64,000 nt of DNA from positions 17,983 to 81,982 of the forward strand of contig JAPPBY010000019.1 of NCBI GenBank assembly GCA_026702615.1, in the 5' to 3' direction. This DNA comes from Chloroflexota bacterium. GTDB lineage: Bacteria; Chloroflexota; Dehalococcoidia; Tepidiformales; Tepidiformaceae. Of this stretch, positions 53,567-62,282 are shown piece by piece. Every line of letters begins with the position of its first letter. The stretch's first letter is position 1. The notes beneath the pieces are model-generated. The model made no database searches and was not told where the DNA came from. It worked only from the letters and a program-made list of their open reading frames with translations. The translations under genes and the position numbers were made by a program.

Positions 53567-54016
53567 GTGGCTGACGTAACCGAAAGCAAGATCACCGACG
53601 AACACCGCGCCATGCTCGGGCAGCGGAGCGACCCCATCGAGGTCGTGCCGAAGACGGCGGACGCGCAGCGCATGCGCGATCTGCTGGGCGACACGGACCC
53701 GCGCTGGGCGGACGGCACGGGCATCGCGCCGCCGTACATCCTCGCGATGATGGAGCCGCGGCTGCCCGCGGAGCTTTCGCCGCAGGTGCTCTCCAGCGGC
53801 ATCCTGACGCAGACAGAGTGGAAGTTCAGCCAGCCGATCAAGCTGGAGGAGCCGCTGCAAGCGGTGACGCAGCTGATCGACGTGCGCGACCGGCTCGGGG
53901 GGCGTTACGGCTACAGCGTGCTCGTGATGTTCCAGACCTCGTACCTGAACAGCGACGGAGAGGAGGCGGCCGCCTCGCTGCGCACAATCACGCAGTTCGA
54001 CCGGCCGGAGTCCTAG
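53567..54016 (+). CDS. MaoC-type hydratase, N-terminal-domain-like subunit (FAS1-like dehydratase)
   Basis: A 149-residue hot-dog protein resembling the N-terminal MaoC dehydratase domain (PF13452 type): ITDEHRAMLGQRSDP, an APPYILAMM segment, then LSSGILTQTEWKFSQPI. The catalytic Asp/His of the hydratase-2 motif is not seen, as is normal for this half. The GTG at 53567 is chosen for GAGGAG about 7 nt upstream. The partner half is the next gene, 2 bp away, so the two likely form one hydratase. Confidence 0.8.
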   Translation: MADVTESKITDEHRAMLGQRSDPIEVVPKTADAQRMRDLLGDTDPRWADGTGIAPPYILAMMEPRLPAELSPQVLSSGILTQTEWKFSQPIKLEEPLQAVTQLIDVRDRLGGRYGYSVLVMFQTSYLNSDGEEAAASLRTITQFDRPES

Positions 54017-54018
54017 CC

Positions 54019-54444
54019 ATGAGCCAGCGCTACTTCGAGGACATCGCCACCGACGACGAGCTGGAGCCGCGCGAGCAGCTGCCGACCGAGGACAAGGCGG
54101 TCGAGTTCTTCGGGCGCGACAACCCCACCAACCCCGCGTTCGGCGACGCCGAAGCGGGGCGCCGCATGGGGTTTGGGGGCGCGCTCGTGCCGGGCCTGCT
54201 CAAGCTCTCGTGGATCACGAACTACGTCGGGATGTGGGCGGGTTCGGAGGCGAACCTGCGCAGCGTGCGCGTCGCGTTCCGGCGCCCCGACATCGCGGGC
54301 AGGCCGCTGACGCTCGCGGGCCGCGTGGTCGACAAGCGCCAGGAGGACGGCGTCAACGTCGTCGAGCTCGAGGTGGTGACGCTGGCGGACGACCAGCCCA
54401 CCGTGCGCGGGAACGTGCAGGTCGAGATCCCCTCGCGACCGTAG
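54019..54444 (+). CDS. MaoC-type hydratase, C-terminal-domain-like subunit
   Basis: A 141-residue hot-dog protein (MSQRYFEDIATDDELEP). The region FFGRDNPTNPAFGDAEAGRRMGFGGALVPGLLKLSW corresponds to the hydratase-2 motif; in the standard motif the aspartate is followed by an N-P-x-H stretch, and here His is replaced by phenylalanine (NPAF), so activity or substrate may differ. It pairs with the preceding gene. A CaiB/BaiF CoA-transferase follows 10 bp later, suggesting hydration of an acyl-CoA it makes. Confidence 0.8.
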   Translation: MSQRYFEDIATDDELEPREQLPTEDKAVEFFGRDNPTNPAFGDAEAGRRMGFGGALVPGLLKLSWITNYVGMWAGSEANLRSVRVAFRRPDIAGRPLTLAGRVVDKRQEDGVNVVELEVVTLADDQPTVRGNVQVEIPSRP

Positions 54445-54454
54445 GCCCAACACC

Positions 54455-55639
54455 ATGCCCCTCCCGCTGGAAGGCATCCGCGTGCTGGAGGTGGGCACGT
54501 TTGTCTCCGCGCCGTATTGCGGACGCCTGTTCGCGGGCTACGGGGCGGAGGTCATCAAGGTCGAGCCGCCGGGGGGCGATATCGCCCGGGCGCACGGTCC
54601 CTTCAAGGACCGCGTCCCGGACCCCGAGACGAGCGCGCTCTTCCTCTACCTGAATACGAGCAAGCGGTCGGTGGAGCTCGACCTGGGCTCGCAGGCGGGG
54701 CGCGACGCCTTCCTGCGGCTGGCGGCCGACGCCGACGTCATCATCGAGAACTACCGCCCGAGCGACGCCCGCGCCCTCGGGCTCGACTACGAGCGCCTGC
54801 GGGCGGTGAACCCGCGGCTCGTGCTGGTCTCGATCACGGCGTACGGGCAGGAGGGGCCGTACGCCGAGTACCGCTCGAACAACCTGATCGCATTCGCCAT
54901 GGGCGGGCAGATGTTCCTGACGGGCGATCCGGACAAGCCACCGGTGAAGAACGGGGGCTACCAGGCCGACTACCAGGGCGGGCTGAACGCCTTCTCGGCG
55001 GCTAACCTGGCCCTGCTGGCGGCAGAGCGCGACGGTGAGGGGCAGCACGTCGATATCAGCGTCCAGCACTGCATGGCGCCGATCCTCGAGGCGGGCGTGC
55101 CCTTCTATTCGTACAACGGCCTCTGGCTGGGGCAGCGGCGCGGGAACCTGATGTCGAGCTTCATGGGCGTCTACCCCTGCCTGGACGGGCAGGTTGGCGT
55201 GCACGTGATGGCGCGCAACTGGCCGCCGTTCGCTGAGGCGACAGGGCACCCGGAGTGGCTCGAGGACGAGCGCTTCGCGACGGCCGAGTCGCGGCGCGAG
55301 CACGACGACGTCCTGATGGCCGAGGTGATCGCGTGGGCGGCGGGGATGCGGAAGAAGGAGGCGTACGCGCTCGGCGGGGAGTTCCGGGCGCCGATCACGT
55401 TCATCCACACGATGGAGGATCTGCTGGAGAGCCCGCAGCTTGAGGCGCGGGGCTTCCTGCGGCGCATCGAGCACCCGGTCGCGGGGGAGGCCTCCTACCC
55501 GGGGCCGCCGTGGTGGATGGGTCCGGACGCCTGGCGGGACGGCCCCGCGCCCCTGCTGGGGGCGGACACGCGGGCGGTGCTGGCGGAAGCGGGCCTGTCA
55601 GAGTCTGAGATCGCCACAGTAGCGGGGGCGCCGGCATGA
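54455..55639 (+). CDS. CaiB/BaiF family CoA-transferase (first)
   Basis: A 394-residue class III CoA-transferase. GIRVLEVGTFVSAPYCGRLFAGYGAEVIKVEPP is the typical opening (N-terminal CoA-binding fold), and the catalytic Asp172 lies in ADYQGG. It exchanges CoA between carboxylic acids without a phosphorylated intermediate; the acid pair is unknown. It comes just after the two MaoC halves and overlaps the next gene by ATGA. Confidence 0.93.
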   Translation: MPLPLEGIRVLEVGTFVSAPYCGRLFAGYGAEVIKVEPPGGDIARAHGPFKDRVPDPETSALFLYLNTSKRSVELDLGSQAGRDAFLRLAADADVIIENYRPSDARALGLDYERLRAVNPRLVLVSITAYGQEGPYAEYRSNNLIAFAMGGQMFLTGDPDKPPVKNGGYQADYQGGLNAFSAANLALLAAERDGEGQHVDISVQHCMAPILEAGVPFYSYNGLWLGQRRGNLMSSFMGVYPCLDGQVGVHVMARNWPPFAEATGHPEWLEDERFATAESRREHDDVLMAEVIAWAAGMRKKEAYALGGEFRAPITFIHTMEDLLESPQLEARGFLRRIEHPVAGEASYPGPPWWMGPDAWRDGPAPLLGADTRAVLAEAGLSESEIATVAGAPA

Positions 55640-56103
55640 ACGAACTCGCACGGGCAGTGGCGTTCTTCGAGCAGTGCGACGACCCAGTGCTGCTGCACGA
55701 GCTGCTGGCGGTGGTGGCGCGCAGGACGAAGCGCTTCGTCGCGCAGGCGATGGCGCAGGGTGGGGAGGACGCGATCCCGGCGCCGGCAGAGGAGCCTGCG
55801 CCGGCTACGCCCGCACGAGAGCGGGAGGCCCGCCGGCTGGTGGAGCGCACGAAGGACTTCGCGGAGCTACAGGCGCTCGCCCGCGCAATCGGGCGGCGCA
55901 CGGAGACACTGGAGATCGCGGCCTCGGCGGAGTTTCCGGCAGGGGCGCGGATCAAAGTGCCCCGACGCGTGGCCTTCCCACCGCCCGATGACTGGGTGTC
56001 GGGCACAGTCGAGACGACGGGCACGATGCTTCGCGTCGAGCTCGACAGCGGGAAGCGCTGGGAGGGCCCGCCCAGCCTTGCGCGACCGGCGGGGTCGCCA
56101 TGA
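55636..56103 (+). CDS. Unrecognised protein between two CoA-transferases
   Basis: A 155-residue protein with an N-terminal helical part (MNELARAVAFFEQCDDPVLLHELL), a Pro/Ala/Glu linker (about 47-62) and a C-terminal small beta part (GARIKVPRRVAFPPPDDWVSGTVE... ELDSGKRWEG) that looks like an SH3- or Tudor-like barrel. No family was recognised. Both ends overlap the flanking CoA-transferase genes by ATGA, so it is strictly co-translated and may be an accessory subunit; that is inference. Confidence 0.6.
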   Translation: MNELARAVAFFEQCDDPVLLHELLAVVARRTKRFVAQAMAQGGEDAIPAPAEEPAPATPAREREARRLVERTKDFAELQALARAIGRRTETLEIAASAEFPAGARIKVPRRVAFPPPDDWVSGTVETTGTMLRVELDSGKRWEGPPSLARPAGSP

Positions 56104-57341
56104 AGGCACCGCTCGCGGGCATCCGCGTGGTCGACCTGACGATGGTGTGGGCGGGGCCCTTCGGCACGAGGCTGCTGGGCGACTACGGGGCGGAGGTCAT
56201 CAAGGTCGAGGGACCGGGGCAGTGGGACCTGCTGAGGGGGCTGGGTGGCATTCCGCGGACCGTGGACCGCTGGTACAACCGCGCCGCCTACTTCAACCAC
56301 AACAATCGCAACAAGTATTCCGCGGCGATCGACCTGCGGCAGGAGGCAGGGCGCGACCTGCTGCTGCAACTGCTGGCGAAGAGCGACGTGCTGGTCGAGA
56401 ACTACCGCGCAAACGTGATGGACAACCTCGGGCTGAGCTTCGAGGAGGTGCGGGCGGTGAACCCGCGCATCGTGTACGTGTCGATGCCCGGTCACGGCAA
56501 GACCGGCCCGGAAGCGCATTACGTGACCTACGGGACGAACGTCGAGCAGCTGGCGGGACTCGTCTCCGTCTCGGGGTACGAGGGCGGCGAGCCGCTGAAG
56601 ACCGGATTCAGCTATGGCGATCCGACGGCCGGGTTGGCGGTGCCGGCAGCGGTCGCGCTGGGGCTGCGCCAGCGCAACCGCACAGGCGAGGGCGTCCACA
56701 TCGACCTGGCCCAACGCGAGAACCTGACGGGCTTCGTGGGCGAGTACCTGGTCGACTACAGCATGAACCGTGAGCTGCGGGCTCCGGCGGGCAACACCCA
56801 CCTACACTTCGCTCCCCACGGCGTCTACCGGAGCGGCGGCGAGGACCGCTGGGTCACGATCGCGTGCGAGAACGACGAGCAGTTCGGGGGGCTCTGCCGG
56901 GCCATGCAGCGGGAAGAGCTCGCCGAGGACGAGCGCTTCGCCACTATGGCGGAGCGCAAGGCGAACGAGCAGGAGTTGAACGCGATCATCGAGGAGTGGA
57001 CCGCGACGTGGGGGCACTACGAGGCGATGCACATCCTGCAGCGCCACGGGGTGCCCGCGGGCGCAGTGCTGACGATTCCCGAGGTGATGAGCGACCCGCA
57101 GCTGCGGGCGCGGGGGGCGTGGTCGGAGCAGGTTCACCCGGACGCGGGCGCCTGGGAGGTCGAGACGCCACCCTGGAACCTGCCGCGCACCCCGGGACAC
57201 GCCCGCATCCCGGCGCCCGGCTTCGCCGAGCACAACAGCTACGTGTTCCGGGACCTGCTGGGGCTGGACGAGGAAGCGATCGCGCGGCTCTACGCCGACG
57301 GGGTCACCGCCGACGAACCCAACGTGCGGTCACACACCTAG
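56100..57341 (+). CDS. CaiB/BaiF family CoA-transferase (second)
   Basis: A 413-residue class III CoA-transferase. Opening GIRVVDLTMVWAGPFGTRLLGDYGAEVIKVEGP; catalytic Asp174 in YGDPTAG. It is more like the C-terminal half of the tandem protein at 46336-48687 (shared NRAAYFNHNNRNK/NRSGYFNEMNRNK region and TADEPNV/TADEPAV ending) than like its upstream neighbour. It is the last gene of the Rieske-hydratase-CoA-transferase group and overlaps the convergent cyclophilin gene by 4 bp. Confidence 0.93.
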   Translation: MKAPLAGIRVVDLTMVWAGPFGTRLLGDYGAEVIKVEGPGQWDLLRGLGGIPRTVDRWYNRAAYFNHNNRNKYSAAIDLRQEAGRDLLLQLLAKSDVLVENYRANVMDNLGLSFEEVRAVNPRIVYVSMPGHGKTGPEAHYVTYGTNVEQLAGLVSVSGYEGGEPLKTGFSYGDPTAGLAVPAAVALGLRQRNRTGEGVHIDLAQRENLTGFVGEYLVDYSMNRELRAPAGNTHLHFAPHGVYRSGGEDRWVTIACENDEQFGGLCRAMQREELAEDERFATMAERKANEQELNAIIEEWTATWGHYEAMHILQRHGVPAGAVLTIPEVMSDPQLRARGAWSEQVHPDAGAWEVETPPWNLPRTPGHARIPAPGFAEHNSYVFRDLLGLDEEAIARLYADGVTADEPNVRSHT

Positions 57342-58276
57342 TTCCCGGCGTCTTCGTCCCCGGCTTCTTCGCCTTCGCTACCGTCTTCGGCGTCTGCCTC
57401 ACCCTCTTCGTCCCCCTCGGCGCCTTCCTCGCCCTCGGGCGTGGGCGTGGGCGCGTCGGGGTTGGGAGCGCGGCTGATCGTGACGGACTCCATGACGTCG
57501 CCCTCGACGATGGCGTTGACGACTTCCATGCCCTCGATGACGCGCCCGAAGGGGTAGAAGCGGTCGCCTCTCTCGGTATCGAAGTCGAGGCCGGGATTGT
57601 CCTTCAGGTTGATGAAGAACTGGCTGCCGAAATAGGGCTGGCCAGCGCCCTTGGCCATGGAGAGCGTCCAGGCTTCGTTCCGGACCTCGTTGGGCTCATC
57701 GCCGGTGATGTAACCGGGACCGCCGCGCCCGGTGCCGGTGGGGTCGCCGCCCTGGACGACGAAGTTGTCGACCACGCGATGGAAGATGAGGCCGTCGAAG
57801 AAGCGGTTTTCGGCGAGGAAGACGAAGCTGTTGACGGTGTTGGGGGCGATATCGGCGAAGAGCTCGATGACGATGTCGCCCTTCGAGGTGGAGATGGTGG
57901 CCGTATAGAGCTCGAACTCGGGCTTGATGACGAAGTCGGCGAACTCGTAGTTGCGCACGATGACGTCGGCGGCGTCCTCCTCCTCGGCCGGCTCGGCGGC
58001 TGCGGTCTCCTCGGCAGCGGGAGCAGTCGGGATCTCGTCGATGTCGGCATCGCCGCCCGTGTTCGGCAAGAACGCCGCGAGCGAGATGCCAGCAACCATG
58101 AGCACGACGCCTACCGCGGCGAAGGTGGCGAGCGCCGCCCGCCCGGTGAACAGGTTCATGGGGAAACCAGGCTTGAAAGACTGGCCCTGGCCGCCGCTGA
58201 CGTAGCGCCGCTGGCGGCGCTGACGCTGGCCCCGGTGCTGCTGGCTACGCTGCTGGCGGCGTCGGTTAGGGGGCAA
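57338..58276 (-). CDS. Membrane-anchored cyclophilin-type peptidyl-prolyl isomerase
   Basis: A 312-residue protein with a very basic N-terminus (1-25), one membrane helix (about 46-70), an acidic linker, a cyclophilin domain (about 120-270; FHRVVDNFVVQGGDPTGTGRGGPGY, SQFFI) and a long Glu/Asp-rich tail. The FHRV...QGGDPTGTG stretch keeps the active-site Arg and Gln. It probably folds exported proteins outside the membrane. The open frame begins with a TTG at 58276; ATG 58159 (Met40, just before the helix) is an alternative. A -10 TATACT is at 58327-58332 on the minus strand. Confidence 0.88.
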   Translation of the reverse strand: MPPNRRRQQRSQQHRGQRQRRQRRYVSGGQGQSFKPGFPMNLFTGRAALATFAAVGVVLMVAGISLAAFLPNTGGDADIDEIPTAPAAEETAAAEPAEEEDAADVIVRNYEFADFVIKPEFELYTATISTSKGDIVIELFADIAPNTVNSFVFLAENRFFDGLIFHRVVDNFVVQGGDPTGTGRGGPGYITGDEPNEVRNEAWTLSMAKGAGQPYFGSQFFINLKDNPGLDFDTERGDRFYPFGRVIEGMEVVNAIVEGDVMESVTISRAPNPDAPTPTPEGEEGAEGDEEGEADAEDGSEGEEAGDEDAGN

Positions 58277-58326
58277 GGCGGGCCTCGGTGTGCGGTCGTG
58301 CTACTCGCGTCATTGCTGCGGCTGCG

Positions 58327-58332
58327 AGTATA
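58327..58332 (-). promoter_or_regulatory. -10 element of cyclophilin gene
   Basis: Minus-strand TATACT about 50 nt before the TTG start. No convincing -35. Confidence 0.4.
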
Positions 58333-58364
58333 CGAAGGCGGGGGCTAGGCGAAACTTGCCCGCC

Positions 58365-59903
58365 TCAGGCGCCGGTGTGGCCGAGCTTCGCGAGCTCCTC
58401 CCGCGTGACCTCGCGGTCGTCCCAGGGGATGGATTCGCCGCCGAGCTCGATGGAGCGCTCGTGGCCCTTCCCGCAGATCACAATGCTGTCGCCGGGTTCG
58501 GCGCGGGCGAGCGCGGCGGCGATGGCCTCGCGGCGGTCCTCGACCTCGATGAAGTCGCGCCCACGGACGCGTCCGGCCTCCTCGGCGTGGCGGCCGATCT
58601 CGCGGACGATGGTGGCCGGGTCCTCGCCGCGGGGATCCTCGTTCGTGAACACGGCGAAATCGGCGCCTTCGGCGGCGGCGCGCCCGACGCCGAAGCGGCG
58701 TCCGGGATCGCGCTCGCCCGCGGCGCCGGCCACGATGATGAGGCGGTGCTCGGCGATCTCGCGCAGGACGGAGAGCACCTTGCGGACGGAGTCGCCGGTG
58801 TGGGCGTAGTCGACGACGACGCTGAACGGCTGCCCCATGTCGATGCGCTCCATGCGGCCGGGCACGCCGTGGCAGGCGGCGATGCCGCGGCCAATGGCCT
58901 CTGGCTCGATACCCAGGGCGAGAGCGGCGCCCGCGGCCGCGAGCGCGTTGGCGACGTTGAAGAGGGCGGGCATGCGGATCTCCGTGCCCACCTCCGCGCC
59001 GGGGAGGGCGAGGCGGAACTGGCTCCCGTCGGCGTGCAGCTCGATGTGGCGGGCGGCGACGTCGACGCTGGGGGTCTCGAGGCCGTAGCGGACGGCCCGC
59101 TGGGAGGTGAGGCCGAGCAGGAAGCTGGCGGATGGGTCGTCCGCGTTGGCGACGGCGGCCCGGCCGGGGGCGACAGGCTCTTGGTCGAGGGCGGCGAAGA
59201 GCTGGCCCTTGGCCTCGCGATAGGCCTCGAAGGTCTCGTGAAAGTCGAGGTGGTCGCCGGTGAGGTTCGTGAGGACGGCAACGTCGAAGGCGACCTCGTC
59301 GAGGCGGTGGAGGGCGAGGCCGTGGCTGGTGGCCTCGACAATGGCGTACTCGCAGCCTACCTCGACCATCTCACGGAGCAGGCGCTGGACCTCGGGCGCC
59401 TCGGGGGTGGTCATGCGGTGGGTGTGGCTATCGATGTCCGTACCGGGCACGTAGGCGTCGACGGTGCCGAGGCGGCCGACGCGGGCGCCGGCGGCTTCGA
59501 GAATGGAGGTGAGGATGTAGGCGGTGGTCGTCTTGCCATCCGTGCCGGTGATGCCGATGACCGTGAGCTCGCGACCGGGGTGGCCGTGGAGGGCGGCGGC
59601 GGCCTGCGCGAGTGCCGCGCGGGTGTCCTCGACGGCGACGATGGGCTGGTCGCCGGGGAGGTGGCGCCAGGTTCCGCGGCGGCCCCGCTCGACGACGACG
59701 GCGGCAGCCCCTGCATCAAGCGCATCGGTGAGGAAGGCATGGCCATCGACGGTGAAGCCAGGCACGGCGACGAAGAGGGCGCCGGATTCGACGCGGCGGG
59801 AGTCGTGCTCGACGTGCTCGATGACGGCATGACCGTCGCCACGCACCAACTCGGCGCCGGGAATCTCCTCGATGAGCGATGCAAGTACACGAGCGTCGCT
59901 CAT
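58365..59903 (-). CDS. murE: UDP-N-acetylmuramoyl-tripeptide synthetase (MurE-type Mur ligase)
   Basis: A 512-residue Mur ligase. ATP loop GTDGKTTT at 120-127; TTPEAPEVQ is the substrate-threonine region; YAHTGDSVRKVL and GKGHE are typical of MurE. The diaminopimelate signature DNPR is replaced by EDPR (422-425), keeping the Arg, so the amino acid added (DAP or another diamine) is uncertain. It is not in a dcw cluster but follows the NUDIX gene by 24 bp behind the his genes. It implies peptidoglycan or a related polymer, notable if the host is a wall-less Dehalococcoidia-type cell. Confidence 0.88.
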   Translation of the reverse strand: MSDARVLASLIEEIPGAELVRGDGHAVIEHVEHDSRRVESGALFVAVPGFTVDGHAFLTDALDAGAAAVVVERGRRGTWRHLPGDQPIVAVEDTRAALAQAAAALHGHPGRELTVIGITGTDGKTTTAYILTSILEAAGARVGRLGTVDAYVPGTDIDSHTHRMTTPEAPEVQRLLREMVEVGCEYAIVEATSHGLALHRLDEVAFDVAVLTNLTGDHLDFHETFEAYREAKGQLFAALDQEPVAPGRAAVANADDPSASFLLGLTSQRAVRYGLETPSVDVAARHIELHADGSQFRLALPGAEVGTEIRMPALFNVANALAAAGAALALGIEPEAIGRGIAACHGVPGRMERIDMGQPFSVVVDYAHTGDSVRKVLSVLREIAEHRLIIVAGAAGERDPGRRFGVGRAAAEGADFAVFTNEDPRGEDPATIVREIGRHAEEAGRVRGRDFIEVEDRREAIAAALARAEPGDSIVICGKGHERSIELGGESIPWDDREVTREELAKLGHTGA

Positions 59904-59927
59904 AGGTCGCGTCCGGCGCCGAGCTGT

Positions 59928-60524
59928 TCAGTCATCGAGGGTACGACACACGTCAAGGAAATTCGTAAGGACGCGGGCGGTCGCGCCCCAGATGAGGTGC
60001 TCGCCCCAGCGGTAGGAGGGGAGGACCACGCGGCGGCCGTCGATCTCGCGCACGTCGTCGACGAGGTTGGCGGGGTCGGTGAGGTGGGCGAGCGGGACCT
60101 CGAGCAGGGACGCAACCTCCTCGGGGGCGAACTCGAAGGTGTACGGCCACTCGCGCAGCCAGCCGACGAAGGGACGCAGGCGGAAGTCGCTGCGAGTCCA
60201 GATCTCGTCGATCTCCCCCAGCAGGTCGACATCCTCGGGGGCGACGCCGACCTCCTCGTGGGTCTCGCGCAGGGCGGTGAAGGCGGCGCTGCCATCACCC
60301 TCGTCGCGGGCGCCGCCGGGGAAGCTGATCTCGCCCTTGTGGTGTTCGACCAGGTGGGAGCGCTCCTGGAAGAGCAGGTGGATGCCGTCTTCGCGCTCGT
60401 AGAGGAGGAGCAGGGCGGCGGCGGGGGTCGCCTCGCGACGGTCGGTGCGGCCCGGCTCGTACACGGCGAGGGCGTTGCGTAACTGCTCCCTGAGCGAGGC
60501 GGCGGTGCGATCCTGGAGGGCCAT
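59928..60524 (-). CDS. NUDIX hydrolase, CoA pyrophosphatase type
   Basis: A 198-residue NUDIX protein. NUDIX box around residues 70-94: GGARDEGDG...ALRETHEEVGV (REx2EE with R86 and E90/E91). The preceding EISFPGG is the mark of the UPF0035/NudL coenzyme A diphosphatase subgroup, which splits CoA into 3',5'-ADP and phosphopantetheine. Activity on CoA is by family only. It lies 71 bp after hisB and 24 bp before murE. Confidence 0.88.
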   Translation of the reverse strand: MALQDRTAASLREQLRNALAVYEPGRTDRREATPAAALLLLYEREDGIHLLFQERSHLVEHHKGEISFPGGARDEGDGSAAFTALRETHEEVGVAPEDVDLLGEIDEIWTRSDFRLRPFVGWLREWPYTFEFAPEEVASLLEVPLAHLTDPANLVDDVREIDGRRVVLPSYRWGEHLIWGATARVLTNFLDVCRTLDD

Positions 60525-60595
60525 GCGGGTGACTCGCCGGGCATGGTCAACGCGCCCGCTCGGGCTGTCAAACGACGTGAGCCAAACGTGAACGG

Positions 60596-61195
60596 CTAGA
60601 GCGCGCCCTTGGTGGAGGGCAGATCGCCGCCCCGGCGCGGGTCGACGCGGGTGGCGGCGTCGAGGGCGCGGGCGAGCGCCTTGAAGCAGGCCTCGGCCTT
60701 GTGGTGGTCGTTCGCCCCGGCGAGGGTGCGGACGTGCAGGTTCGCGCCGAGGGAGGCGGCGAAGGACTCGAGGAAGTGCGCGAGCAGGTCGGCGGGCAGC
60801 TCGCCCACGGTGCGGCCGAGCAGGCGCAGGTCGAGCTCGGCGTACGGGCGGCCACTGAGATCGACGGCGGCGAAGGCGAGGGCCTCGTCGAGGGGCATAT
60901 GGGCGGAGCCGGCCCGCACGATCCCCGCCTTGTCGCCGAGGGCCCCGCGGAAGGCCTCACCGAGCGCGATGGCGGTGTCCTCGACGGTGTGGTGGGCATC
61001 GACATGGAGGTCGCCCTCGGCCTGGATGGAGACATCGAATACGCCGTGCTTGGCGATGTGGCTGAGCATGTGGTCGAAGAAGCCGAGGCCCGTGGCGATC
61101 TCGAACTGGCCCGTGCCATCGAGGTCGACGGTGATAGCGATGGTCGTTTCCGCAGTCTGGCGGCTGACGGTGGCGGCGCGGTCACTGTCACTCAT
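60596..61195 (-). CDS. hisB: Imidazoleglycerol-phosphate dehydratase
   Basis: A 199-residue monofunctional HisB (sixth step of histidine synthesis). Metal-binding motifs FFDHML (39-44), DAHHTVED (66-73) and GANDHHKAEA near the C-terminus are intact. No fused histidinol phosphatase. Its start overlaps the hisC stop (ATGA). Confidence 0.96.
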   Translation of the reverse strand: MSDSDRAATVSRQTAETTIAITVDLDGTGQFEIATGLGFFDHMLSHIAKHGVFDVSIQAEGDLHVDAHHTVEDTAIALGEAFRGALGDKAGIVRAGSAHMPLDEALAFAAVDLSGRPYAELDLRLLGRTVGELPADLLAHFLESFAASLGANLHVRTLAGANDHHKAEACFKALARALDAATRVDPRRGGDLPSTKGAL

Positions 61196-62271
61196 TGAGG
61201 GGCGACCTCCTTGAGGGCTTCGAGCAGGCGGTCGGTGTCCCTGGGACGTCCGGCGCTGATGCGGAGCTTGTTCGCGAGATCCGGCCGGTCGTAACGGCGC
61301 ACCAGCACACCACGCCGGCGAAGGGCGTCGGCGATCTCGCCGGAGTCGCCCACCTTCACATCGAAGAGCACGAAGTTGGCGTCGGAGGGGTGGGGTTCGA
61401 GCCAGCCGAGGGCGCCGACCTGCTCGGCCATGCGGTCACGCTCCGACACGATGGCGTGCACGTTCGCAAGAAGCTCGTCGCGGTGGGCGAGCGCGGCGCG
61501 CGCGGCGGCGTCTCCGGCGACGTTCACGTTGTAGGGCTGCTTGATGGCGAGCATCGGTTCCACAAGGTCAGCGTGCGCGACGGCGTAGCCAACGCGCAAG
61601 CCGGCGAGCCCCGCCCATTTGCTGAAGGTGCGCATGACGATGAGGTTGGGATGGGTTTCGAGGAGGGGGAGAGCGCTCGTGCCGGCGAACTCCGCGTACG
61701 CCTCGTCGACGACGACGAGGGTGTCGAGCGCGCAGAGCGCTTCGATCTCCTCAAGACCGGCCGCGTTCCCGGTCGGGTTGTTGGGCGAGGCGACAAAGAC
61801 GACGCCGGCGCCGTCCTGTACAGCGGCGCGGAGGCCGGGGAGGTCGAGGCCGTAGGCGGCCGTGCGGGGCACCTCGATGTGCCGGATGCCGGCGACGCCG
61901 CTGAGGAAGCTGTACATGCCGAACGTCGGGGTGGCAGTGGCGGTTGCGTCGGGGAGGGCGAGGCGGAGGACGACATCGAGCAGGTCGTCGGAGCCGGACC
62001 CCGCGACGACGTTCTCGGGGCGGACGCCAAGGTACGCGGCGATATCGGAGCGGAGCCCGGTCTGGTCGGGGTCGGGGTAGATGTGGAGGGGGGCAGCGGC
62101 GGCAGCCTCGCGGACGGCCTCGGGCGCGCCGTAGAGGTTCTCGTTGGCGTCGAGCTTGACGATCTGGTCGACGGGCACCCCGATCTCCTCGGCAAGCACG
62201 TCGAGGGGCTGCACGGGCGCGTAGTGCGCGAGATCGTCGATGTCGTCCCGGAGGTAGCGGCGGAGATCCAC
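61192..62271 (-). CDS. hisC: Histidinol-phosphate aminotransferase
   Basis: A 359-residue PLP aminotransferase (fold type I). KLDANENLYG near the start, SPNNPTG, VVVDEAYAEF and Schiff-base Lys218 in TFSKWAGLAGLRVGY are all present. Placement between hisD and hisB supports the histidinol-phosphate assignment over other aminotransferases. It lies 11 bp after hisD. Confidence 0.95.
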   Translation of the reverse strand: MDLRRYLRDDIDDLAHYAPVQPLDVLAEEIGVPVDQIVKLDANENLYGAPEAVREAAAAAPLHIYPDPDQTGLRSDIAAYLGVRPENVVAGSGSDDLLDVVLRLALPDATATATPTFGMYSFLSGVAGIRHIEVPRTAAYGLDLPGLRAAVQDGAGVVFVASPNNPTGNAAGLEEIEALCALDTLVVVDEAYAEFAGTSALPLLETHPNLIVMRTFSKWAGLAGLRVGYAVAHADLVEPMLAIKQPYNVNVAGDAAARAALAHRDELLANVHAIVSERDRMAEQVGALGWLEPHPSDANFVLFDVKVGDSGEIADALRRRGVLVRRYDRPDLANKLRISAGRPRDTDRLLEALKEVAPQ

Positions 62272-62282
62272 GGTACGGCTCG

